From Symbiodinium natans (taxonomy: Eukaryota; Sar; Dinophyceae; Suessiales; Symbiodiniaceae): 12,656 bases of DNA. The notes under the pieces were generated by a model, which was given only the letters and a program-made list of their open reading frames with translations, ran no database searches and was not told where the DNA came from. The stretch is taken from assembly GCA_905221605.1 (NCBI GenBank), contig CAJNDS010001623.1, positions 1 to 12,656 on the forward strand, read 5' to 3'. Shown here piece after piece: positions 1 through 6,867 of the stretch (position 1 is the first letter of the stretch; each line of letters opens with the position of its first letter). Position numbers and translations under genes: made by a program.

Positions 1-41
<41 letters not shown>

Positions 42-405
42 TTCTCTCTGTCTCTCTGTCTCTCTCTCTCTCTCTCTCGCTCTCCTGTCTCTTGCTCTTC
101 TCCTCTCCCTCTCCTCTTTCTCGCTCTCCTCTCTCTCCCTCTCCTCTTTCTCGCTCTCCTCTCTCTCGCCCTCTTTTCTTCTCTCGCACTCTCGTCTACT
201 CCTCGTCTCGCGCTCTCTCTGTTCTCCCTCTCTCTTTCTCGCTTTCCCTCTCTCTCTCTCGTTCTCTTTCTGTCGCTCTTTCTCTTTCTCTTTAGCTCTC
301 TTGCTTTCTCTATCGTTCTCTCTCTATCGCGCGCTCTCTGTCGCTCTCCTATCTTTCGCTCTCCTTTCTCTCGCTCTTGTCTCCCTCGTTCTCCTGTCTC
401 TCGCA
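1..405. repeat. (TC)n polypyrimidine microsatellite tract
   Basis: The first 400 bases are almost pure CT dinucleotide repeat, with interspersed TTTCTC, CTGTCTC and CTCGC variants. The tract is near-perfect at the left edge and becomes more degenerate toward 400. All apparent reading frames here are Ser/Leu/Arg repeats and are not genes. The tract probably continues to the left of the window. Such tracts can form triplex (H-) DNA. This is a general property of mirror-repeat pyrimidine runs and was not shown here. Confidence 0.97.
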
Positions 406-1239
406 GTTTGATACCATTGCTCCAAGAGGCCGCCTGCGGGCATGCAGGACTTACAGGGAAATGACTTGCATCTCGGCAGCTTGCCTAGGAAGCACGGTGC
501 AGCCTGCGTCGGGAGAACCCAACCCGGTGCCACCATTTTGCGCCGCTCCTTGCAGCTCGTTGTGAGATTGCCCGGTTCATTCTTGCTGAGTGACCTCTTG
601 GGTGCTGTTGATGCTTTTGTTGACCGCCTCGCCCATTCGCAACGGGCTCTGGCTTGGGACGCCTCGTCGCCACTCAGCCGGGAAGGTTAAGGGCATTATT
701 GTTTTAACATTTCTCTTGGCTCTACGTCCCGTTGCTGTCCGCTGTACGCCGCAGCGGGGCGCCTGACGAAGCCTGCCGCGTCCGCTTGGCGAGCGCTGCC
801 CAGCTTCGGCGAACGCTGTGCAACACTTGCCGCAATCTTGCCGCGAGCTTGCGAAAATCGCCGCCGGTCAGTCCACATGCACTGGCCCCGTCTCATCCGC
901 GCGATCCCGGAGCTGGATGCGCCAGAGGCGTGCGCAGGAAATATGGCCACCGACGACGCAGGCCCTTGCCGTCGACGTGAAAGCGACGTTCCCCCGCGTG
1001 CCCGTGCCAGCTTGCCCTCCATGGACGTCGACTGGCCAGGAGCCTGGCGTGCGCGGCCGTGGTCGCCACTGTGGAGGCGGCCGTCGGGGTGGGCGACGAG
1101 GCGCACGTTTCATACATGGCGCATCGACCCCACAAGTGGCTTCGGGCGAAGCCTTACCCGAAGTCGCTGCAAAGGGCGGGGCGAATCCTGCCGATGCTGC
1201 TGGAGCCCTCCACGCTGCCCCAGTGCTGCCCCAGTGCCG
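406..1239. other. GC-rich stretch with no assignable gene
   Basis: Several frames stay open on both strands only because the DNA is GC-rich and stop-poor. No block resembles a family I know. The piece lies directly upstream of RT-element copy A, so it may hold that element's 5' untranslated or N-terminal region, too diverged to recognise. I see no promoter, RNA gene or repeat here. Confidence 0.5.
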
Positions 1240-1765
1240 GCCTCACAGCAAGGTTCACGTCGGCGCTGGACGACGTCGATTTGGGGGATGAGTTGTGCCG
1301 CACTGCGTGGCGCATTTGTTCAGGGAGCGACCGTGAGCAACAATCCTCCCACGCATCGACGCTGTTCGTGCTCGCTGTTCGCACGCCTCCCCGAACAGGG
1401 GCGTGCGGGCCGCCAAGTGTTGCTGGATAGAGGGCGTTCCAACGAGGCGTGTGGACGACGCTGCGCCAGTGGACGCCGACAAGCTGCTTGCGCCGAAGTT
1501 TCCCGAGATCGACATGTTCTCGCGTTTCGGGAGCTCGCCCCAGGCAGACGGGCGGGCCTCACCACCGATCCCGAAAAACACGCTGACACGGCCCGTGCCG
1601 CGGGGCCCATGGGCCTTTCAACCAGCGGACCCGTTTGACAACGACAGCTGACGGTGCTCCGCAACACGCGTCCGGGCAGCGCCCCAAGCCTCAGCGGCAT
1701 CGCCCCGAGCACACAAGATGCTGAGCACCTCAATTTTGTAGCGTTCGCAGCCACGTCATGATGAC
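1240..1765 (+). pseudogene. RT-element copy A, decayed N-terminal ORF region
   Basis: Three successive blocks match, in order, the N-terminal half of dinoflagellate RT-element polyproteins and also copy B downstream. SALDDVDLGDEL (about 1258-1293) corresponds to VDAVDLAAEL in copy B. AEVSRDRHVLAFRELAPG (about 1492-1545), followed by LTTDPEK, corresponds to the SELSWARH / TAADLAPGTE / LTDPARRPP block of copy B. GSAPSLSG (1675-1698), then DAEHLNFVAFAAT, corresponds to RAGLSGMCAEHLKLL...LAYAATRLA in copy B. The last two blocks share one frame, interrupted by a TGA at 1636-1638. The first is in another frame. The region between blocks is diverged, and residues are missing between DAEHLN and FVAFAAT. 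This is a dead copy. Assignment rests on block order and residue matches seen by eye, and the family name is inference. Confidence 0.6.
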
Positions 1766-1933
1766 CGTGTTACTTTTTGTTGAAGTTATGTTCGCGAGCC
1801 CCCGTCCCGTCTGAGCCGTGCTGCTGGCCCACCCCCACCCAGCCTAGCGGACGTGCGCTAGCGCGGCCCCGGTGCCGAGCGCCGTCTGCCGAGCCGGGCC
1901 TAGGTCTCTGCCCCGGGCCCTCCAACGGGATCC

Positions 1934-2067
1934 GTGGACCACTCGTGGACACGACCGGGACGCACCAGGGCCTGCCAGGACCTTGTCACGTCCCAGGTCC
2001 AGGACCATTGCGGCGTCGCGTCCAATGTGGGCAGGACGCGTGTGTACAATGCTGAGGGATTGAACGG
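1934..2067 (+). pseudogene. RT-element copy A, motif C/D fragment
   Basis: The + frame starting at 1934 reads VDHSW, then GRTRACQDLVTSQVQDH, then CGVASNVGRTRVYNAEG. This matches the stretch that follows the catalytic LDD motif in this RT family. In copy B the equivalent is LDDLYVV...SRARAALDGITNTV, then a frameshifted GIASKRGKTRAIGA. Here the expected LDD has become VDH, so the active-site motif is lost. The RT core that should separate this fragment from the block at 1675-1765 is absent, so copy A carries a large internal deletion or rearrangement. An in-frame TAG lies just upstream at 1901-1903. No extension of the match after about 2067 is convincing. Confidence 0.65.
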
Positions 2068-2106
2068 GGGGGCTGGTGGAGGCATGGGATCTTTGCCGGC
2101 CAGACA

Positions 2107-3495
2107 TTGTTGTGCTGTGAGATGGAAGTGTTACTTCCTGTAAACGCAAGTGGCCCAGTACAGTTTCAACCACAACTTGCAAACGTCGCGGGGCCACCCC
2201 GCTCGCACCTACCTGGCGACGAGGCGACGTGGGATGCGCTTACGGAACCTTACGGATCCTGCACGCCTGCGCCTCGCACCGCCCCCCCGCCCGACGTCGA
2301 AGGACAGTCCGGCTCGCTCCCGTCCTTGTTTAAGAGGGGAGGGCTTCCTGTCCCGCCGCATGCAACGTGTGGAGGCCGTCCTCGATCGCGACTTCCTCCT
2401 CATCAAAGTCGGCGACTTCGTTGCGGCGACGCTGGCGAGCGGGCTCCCCAAGAACCACCAAGTGTGGCAGCCGCTGTCCGGCGAGCGACAATCCTGGCTG
2501 CACGTCCCGTTGCGGGGTCTCTCAGCGAAGATGCCGATCGCGCTTGGCGGCAACACCCGCGCGCCGGCAATCGCTGGCTGGAGCTCGTAGTAGCGTTGCG
2601 CAGCCCACAGCCAGTCGTTCCCAGTGCGCTTGCTCGCCTGCTCCGAGCCATCGCAGATCTCGAGGCTGAAGCTTCGGGGGGCCGAATCAGCGACCGCGAT
2701 CAAACTACCTTGGCGGCACTTGCATCACCACCTGATGGTCCCTTGCCTTTGCCCCAAGCTCTGCCGCTCTGCACGGACCCGGACGGCTACGCTTCAGCCG
2801 CAGCGCAATCTGCACTCGAAGCCTACGGGGGTGTGCCCGTGGCTGCGGCAGCCCATGCCTTGGCGGCCGACCTGCGGAGTGTGCTGGACACCGGTCCGCC
2901 CTTTTGCCCGCTGCATTCAGGTGCGAGCCACGGACGCAGGGGCCGAAGCCGCCGAGGCCGTCGTCGCCAACAGCATGCCGGGCCAGCTGCGAGCGAAGGC
3001 GCAGACTCCGCATGCGAACCAGCAGCGCCAAACCCTGCCACGCACGATCGCGGCACATGGGAGCAAGTGGATGCGGTCGACCTAGCGGCCGAGCTTCGGA
3101 ACCCAGTCCCCACATTGCAGGATGTCCCTCACTTCATGCGGACGCCCATGCGCAATGCTTTCATGTCGGCCCTCAACCAGCTGCGTTGGGCGTGCGAGGC
3201 TGGCGCTGGCCCGGAATACGAGGCCACGGCTCGCGCGTGGAAGCAATTTTTGTTGGCACCGCGCATGTTGCTCGCATGCCCCGCCCATCACAATGGCCCC
3301 CGCGGACGCGAGGAATTAAGGGCACGGGTCGTAGCCTTCCAGCGCGGTAAGTGGTGCCGGCTCCTGAGGAGTGCCCGTCATCGCCCGGGTGCTGGGGGAC
3401 CGCGTTTGGCGCCAGACAAAGCGGGCGCGACCGAACGTCGTCGGCAACAGGCGTCCGCAAAAGTCCGCATAAGTGAGTTGTCGTGGGCTCGCCAC
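2107..3495 (+). pseudogene. RT-element copy B, N-terminal ORF region
   Basis: One + frame is open from 2107 to 3600. The first ATG in it is at 2122. A natural start cannot be fixed, and the first roughly 140 codons look like chance translation. From about 2540 the frame becomes convincingly protein-like: a helical segment with WLELVVALRSPQPVVPSALA, an Ala-rich stretch, an Arg-rich linker (about 2930-2990) and then WEQVDAVDLAAELRNPVP, ARAWKQFLLAPRMLLACP and AKVRISELSWARH. The last three blocks are characteristic of the region N-terminal to the RT domain in dinoflagellate LINE/R2-like elements. The frame stops matching near 3490, where the homologous sequence moves to another frame. The native element would encode a nucleic-acid-binding RT polyprotein that copies element RNA at its target site. 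This copy cannot. Confidence 0.7.
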
Positions 3496-3695
3496 GTTGC
3501 TGACTGCGGCCGACCTCGCACCAGGGACAGAGGACACCTTTCGCGCCCTTACGGACCCAGCCCGCCGCCCGCCAGCAGCAAGGTCACCGGTCGCGCCTGA
3601 AATCCTGTCGTACGAGCCAAACGACCCCGTGCAGCTTTCTCGCGGCGTGGGGCGTCACTTCGAACGGCATTGCGCGACGCGGCGGGGAGGCGCGC
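3490..3695 (+). pseudogene. RT-element copy B, frameshifted linker into RT
   Basis: Between two single-frame blocks, the family-matching sequence runs in the +1-shifted frame: LLTAADLAPGTEDTFRALTD, then PARRPPAARSPVAPEILSYE, then VQLSRGVGRHFERH. It then returns to the original frame at GLSGMCAEHLKLLLQD. Two compensating indels, near 3490-3497 and near 3690, therefore bracket this segment. It is the expected linker immediately before the RT fingers. The corresponding linker in copy A is more eroded. Confidence 0.7.
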
Positions 3696-4080
3696 CGGAC
3701 TTTCAGGCATGTGTGCTGAACACCTGAAGCTGTTGCTCCAAGATGTTGAAGCCCAGGAACTACTAGCCTATGCGGCCACTCGCCTTGCCCGCGGTTTACG
3801 CAAACCCGATGGGGGCGTACGCGGTATCGCAACCGGGGATGTGTTCCGCCGCTTGGTGGCGCGCACGCTTGCCAAGCAGTGGGCGCCCACTGTCGATCAG
3901 GCAGCGCGCACCTACCAGCATGCCATGCAATCGCGGGCAGGCATGGACGCGCTAATTGTCAGCGTGCGGGCTGCTTCAGACACACGGACCGATGCAGTCG
4001 TCGTGTCGCTCAATGGCCGAAACGCCTACGACAGCATCTCGCGCGCCGCGTTTCTCGCCAAGTTGCGGGAGGTGGCGCCA

Positions 4081-4114
4081 CAACTACTGCCGTTCGTCAA
4101 CTGCTGCCGTTCGT
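4081..4114 (+). repeat. 17-bp tandem duplication inside RT copy B
   Basis: CAACTACTGCCGTTCGT (4081-4097) is followed directly by CAACTGCTGCCGTTCGT (4098-4114), 16 of 17 bases identical. The duplication shifts the frame by +2. A seven-T run just after it appears one T longer than needed and brings the frame back. The net effect is six extra residues. Confidence 0.85.
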
Positions 4115-4305
4115 GCATTTGTTTTTTTGGCCAGCCCTCGCAATACTGCTGGTGGGATTCCGAGGGCCTGCTTCGCGAGATGCCGCAAGGCGAAGGATGC
4201 GAGCAGGGGGATCCGCTGGCTGCAGCGCGTTTCGCGTTGGGGCAGCACGATCCCCTGGCCCGTGCAGCAGCGTCGCTCGATCCCCAAGACGACTTCTTGG
4301 CATTC

Positions 4306-4383
4306 AAACCCGAAACCCGAAACCCGAAACCCAAAACCCTCAACCCTAAACCCTCAACCCTCAACCCTACAACCCTAAACCCC
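4306..4383 (+). repeat. Telomere-like CCCTAAA-type heptamer insertion
   Basis: Eleven heptamer-like units fill exactly 78 bp: AAACCCG three times, AAACCCA, then AAACCCT / CAACCCT variants, one octamer, ending AAACCCC. Removing them joins CATTC directly to CTCGACGAC and restores an uninterrupted FLAFLDDLYVV motif. The insertion is therefore clean and a multiple of three. Plant-type TTTAGGG telomere repeats are known in dinoflagellates, and degenerate interspersed versions are common in their genomes. The G-rich complement is on the minus strand. Confidence 0.92.
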
Positions 4384-4455
4384 CTCGACGACTTGTATGT
4401 TGTCACGGTGCCAAGCCGGGCCCGTGCAGCCTTGGATGGTATCACGAACACGGTC

Positions 4456-4995
4456 GGGGTGCGGCATTGCATCCAAACGGGGCAAGACCCGTGCCATCGG
4501 GGCCTTGCCGGGATTGCCGAGCTCGGCGCAGAAGTGTGGCGTGGCGACAGGCCACCGCACGAGCGAGACATGATCGTCCGTGGCTCGCCCGTAGGCCACA
4601 GAGATCTCGTGTCCGCCCGGGCACGGCGCCGGTGCGGGAGCTGCTGCAGCACCTGCCCCTCCTTCCCGACACTCAGTGCGCTTGGCTGTTTCTTGCCATG
4701 TGCGCCTTTCCGCGGGCCAACAAAAACAAAAAAAACCATGCTCTCCGCACCGTCCCGCCACACGACGTGACCCCGTACGCCGAAGCGCATGATGAGGCCG
4801 TGTTGGGAGGGCTCGGTCTCCAGTCGGCCACTCGATCGGCTCCAGTGGCGTACTGGGCCGCATGAGACTCTCTGCCCGTTTTGCGCGCCAGACTGCCGGA
4901 CTGGGCCGCACACTGTGTGCGATGTTTGGCTGAGGATGGTGGGGCTGGCACGCGATGCTTGGCCCAAGCTGAGGCTGGGCGCTGCTGCGCACAGA
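4456..4995 (+). pseudogene. RT-element copy B, post-RT region
   Basis: Family-like blocks continue but in three different frames. GIASKRGKTRAIGA (4463-4504) is frameshifted. AGIAELGAEVWRGDRPP then returns to the RT frame. From about 4630 a third frame carries LLQHLPLLPDTQCAWLFL, CAFPRAN, HALRTVPPHDVTPY and GGLGLQSATRSAPVAYWAA, ending at TGA 4863-4865. The same frame continues after that stop with DSLPVLRARLPDWAAHC, so the TGA most likely replaced TGG (Trp). A 15-bp A-rich insertion (about 4722-4736) lies within RAN-HALRT. About 30 residues appear to be missing between AHDEAV and LGGLGLQS. In intact relatives this is the thumb and linker after the RT palm. Confidence 0.75.
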
Positions 4996-5040
4996 AGGTT
5001 GGGAAGCGTGCCCCCACTGATAACCAGGATGTAGGCCTCG

Positions 5041-5397
5041 GTGACTAGCCGCATGCTGGCAGTTCCACGCGTCGCGTACACGCAACCTCTACTTTCGCGG
5101 CCGCGTTTTGCTGCCAACCCTGCCAGCCAGCCACCGTTCGCTACTCGGCTCACCGCCATCCCTAGCAAGGCTGCCACGACGCTGTCGTCAGATGCCATGC
5201 AGTTGGCCTTACGCCGGCGGGATGTTTTTGAAGATGCGACGCTGGTATCATGCACGGGGCAACCATAGCCATGCACGGCCGACGTCGACGGCGCCGCCCT
5301 GCGGGCAGCGGAGCGACGCAAGGCGGCCACTTACCCGGAGCTCCGGCGCCAAGGGCCGCAAAAGCTCCTGGTGCTTGGCAGCGAGGTCGGAGGGCGC
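5041..5397 (+). pseudogene. RT-element copy B, C-terminal region with nuclease-like remnant
   Basis: One frame gives LTAIPSKAATTLSSDAMQLA, LRRR, DVFEDATLVSCTGQP, a TAG at 5266-5268, then DVDGAALRAAERRKAATYPE and LVLGSEVGGR ending at 5397. Relatives keep a longer stretch between LRRR and DATLVS, so an internal deletion is likely, and that stretch includes a Cys/His-rich segment. The order D-A-T-L-V-S, R-R-K...YPEL, E-V-G-G-R resembles the C-terminal restriction-like (PD-(D/E)XK) nuclease of R2-type elements. That link is inference from motif spacing. The TAG is one C-to-T step from CAG (Gln). The homology stops abruptly at 5397, where the sequence turns over into the inverted block. Confidence 0.75.
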
Positions 5398-5615
5398 TCG
5401 GCCTCCGCGAGGTCGAGAACGCGGTCGAGCGGCGGACCCGCAGCGCTGGTGGCCTGCGGCGGTTGGGGCCATAGCTGCCCAAGAGCAGTGCTTGCAACTG
5501 CCTGCGATACTGCGACAGACAGCATGCCTCACCAGCGACGCGTCCAGCCGGAAGACGCGGCGGTGCGCAGGGCTGGCGGCGCTCTGTAGCACCGCAGTCG
5601 GACCCCAGGTCTCGC
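5398..5615 (-). pseudogene. Inverted 3' end of RT-element copy B
   Basis: Read on the minus strand from 5615 down to 5398, one frame gives VRLRCYRAPPALRTAASSGW, TRRW, a TGA at 5531-5529, GMLSVAVSQAVASTALG and PPLDRVLDLAEAERP. This is the natural C-terminus of the same polyprotein family and should follow LVLGSEVGGR on the + strand. It sits exactly next to that block but in reverse orientation. Only about ten residues between the two are unaccounted for. The TGA stands where relatives have the second Trp of an RRWWGML motif. A local inversion of about 220 bp is the simplest explanation. A separate copy inserted head to head is the alternative. Confidence 0.8.
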
Positions 5616-5621
5616 ACCGGC

Positions 5622-6206
5622 GTGCCCCCCCCTCTGGCGTCCTCCGTGCCTGTGAGTGCCCTCGTGTGCGTGACCTCTGACCTCAATGTTGTCAGTGAGC
5701 GCGAAGATGAGCGTCGCATCGAGTTCATCGCCAACGGACTCCCGCTCGGGGGGGGTGTTCAGTTGGCTGTTGACACCACCTTTGTCTCCCCACTGACGGC
5801 CACCGGTGCCCCCCGTCGCGCGCGCGGCTGCACCACTGGTGCCGTGTTGCGCTTGGCTCGCCAGGCCAAGGAGCGGACGCACCCGGAGCTCTGCCGTTCA
5901 GCCCGCTCCCGCCTGACCGTGCTCGCTCTCGAGGTCGGAGGCCGCTGGAGTGCCGAGGGGTTGGTCCGCCAGCTTGCCCGCTACAGGGCGCGGGCCGCGC
6001 CTGCAACCGCCAGGAGCGCAGCCACCTCCGCATGCGTGCTCCGCTGGTCTGCCCTCGTCTCTTTTGCAGCCACGCGCGCCTCCTGTGCCATCCTCCTCGC
6101 ACTCCCTCTGGTGAACACTGGAAATGTCGATGGAGACATCCCACTCCTCAGCGATGTCTTGGCAGACTGCTTGGCCCCTCCTCCCCTTGCCAGCCGCGTG
6201 CCGTGA
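5622..6206 (+). pseudogene. RT-element copy C, intact C-terminal domain of a related family
   Basis: A single open frame of 194 codons ends at TGA 6204-6206. From about residue 10 it matches the C-terminus of dinoflagellate RT elements of a family distinct from copy B: VTSDLNVVSEREDERRIEFI, NGLPLGGGVQLAVDTTFVSP, AKERTHPEL, LTVLALEVGGRWSAE, and a tail with NTGNVDGDIPLLSDVLADC. The motif series RRIE...AVDTT...ALEVGGRW is the counterpart of the copy B nuclease-like remnant and may be a PD-(D/E)XK fold (inference). There is no RT domain upstream. Either this is a 5'-truncated insertion, the usual result of incomplete target-primed reverse transcription, or its 5' part was lost. The first ATG-like start is not meaningful. 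Apart from truncation it shows no stop or frameshift, so it is the youngest-looking of the three copies. Confidence 0.8.
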
Positions 6207-6711
6207 CAGGGCCACCGCCCACAGCACCTAGCTCCCTGCCCACCGCCGCCTGGTGTGCTCACTGCTCCCGGTGCCACCCGTAGTAGGCTGAGATCGACCG
6301 CTCTTATTTCCATGTATCATCTCGCACTTTGCCCTGTATTAAGCTGAGTCTGGCATTGGTAGGCCAGGCCTGTCTTCTCAAACGCTGTTCAACACAGCCA
6401 ACAAACGTACCACCTGGCATCGCGGCGTTGCGGCATCTTCTTGCAGGCGGCAAAGTCCGACAACCAAAAAGAAAACGAAAAACAAGGGGCATGCAAATGC
6501 ACTTGCCCGAGGCGAACTCGGCTTGCAGTCGGCAGAATGCATGGCCACCCGGCGCATCGCCCATGAAAGCCCTGGACCCCCTCAACCCCGACATGTAAAC
6601 CCAGAAGTTTGCAGCATGGCTGGCAGCACCACTCGGCGCGGACTCGTAAGATGTCCTGTCGCGAACGCGTGTCGGCCTTAGAGCGGGCCGCGTGCGGGCG
6701 TCGTCGAGCTT
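6207..6711. other. Spacer without recognisable gene
   Basis: This is the left flank of the satellite composite. Frames are open on both strands, including a long minus frame that runs into the array, but none has recognisable domains. The right part (6640-6711) shows weak resemblance to the reverse complement of 8041-8110, suggesting that the inverted arms were once longer. Confidence 0.45.
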
Positions 6712-6735
6712 ACATGGGGTTGTATAAAAACCCCG
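6712..6735 (+). repeat. Left inverted arm, hairpin with TATAAA loop
   Basis: The arm reads ACATGGGGTTGTATAAAA and continues ACCCCG. It is the reverse complement of the right arm at 8016-8040, with one G extra in the right copy. Within the arm GGGGTT pairs with AACCCC around a GTATAAA loop. Read on +, TATAAA points toward the satellite array. Confidence 0.85.
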
Positions 6736-6772
6736 CGCATTCGATTTATGAAAGGAGTTGCCCGAAGCGTTT

Positions 6773-6785
6773 GGGGCAGTGCCCC
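6773..6785. repeat. Perfect 6-bp-stem palindrome
   Basis: GGGGCA-G-TGCCCC is a perfect inverted repeat with a one-base centre. It lies between the left arm and the left direct repeat and has no counterpart on the right side. Confidence 0.7.
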
Positions 6786-6791
6786 TGGCTC

Positions 6792-6834
6792 GTAAAACGA
6801 TAATCAAGAAAACAACGATAACGATATAAAACGG
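6792..6834 (+). repeat. Left direct repeat flanking the satellite
   Basis: The copy begins GTAAAACGATAATCAAGAAA, continues ACAACGATAACGATATAA and ends AACGG. It matches the copy at 7960-7999 in the same orientation, with a perfect first 21 bases and small indels afterwards. Confidence 0.85.
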
Positions 6835-6867
6835 CCTGATTGCTGCATCGCGGCAGGCAGGCGACAC

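Larger units (their letters stand above)
3670..4458 (+). pseudogene. RT-element copy B, reverse transcriptase domain (inactivated)
   Basis: This frame carries the RT fingers and palm. LSGMCAEHLKLLLQD is followed by LRKPDGGVRGIATGDVFRRL (finger motif) and QHAMQSRAGMDALI. Motif A reads VVVSLNGRNAYDSISRAAF, motif B reads GEGCEQGDPLA, and motif C is split as FLAF...LDDLYVV. The enzyme would synthesise cDNA from element RNA. Several lesions are visible. The motif A Asp is Asn (codon AAT, 4012-4014). A 78-bp telomere-like insert interrupts motif C. About 15-20 residues normally present between ATRLA and RGLRKPD seem to be missing. A 17-bp tandem duplication plus one extra T inserts six residues before FGQPSQYCWWD. 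The frame stays open to 4770, but the homologous sequence leaves it near 4455, returns near 4500 and leaves again near 4630. The family is recognised by motif order. Confidence 0.85.

Noticed and set aside
92-295. Ser/Leu/Arg-rich reading frame in the (TC)n tract
   Set aside because: It is pure translation of a dinucleotide repeat.
838-1638. 266-codon + frame as one intact gene
   Set aside because: Only its 3' part (about 1492-1600) matches the RT-element family. The rest is out of frame with the adjacent homologous block and is open because the DNA is GC-rich.
4026-5330. 434-codon minus frame opposite RT copy B
   Set aside because: It is the antisense shadow of the RT element. It even translates the telomere-like insert into a repeat peptide, and it has no family features of its own.
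5398-5615. LINE twin-priming as the cause of the inversion
   Set aside because: Twin priming inverts the 5' portion upstream of a normal 3' end. Here the 3' portion is inverted downstream of a normally oriented body.
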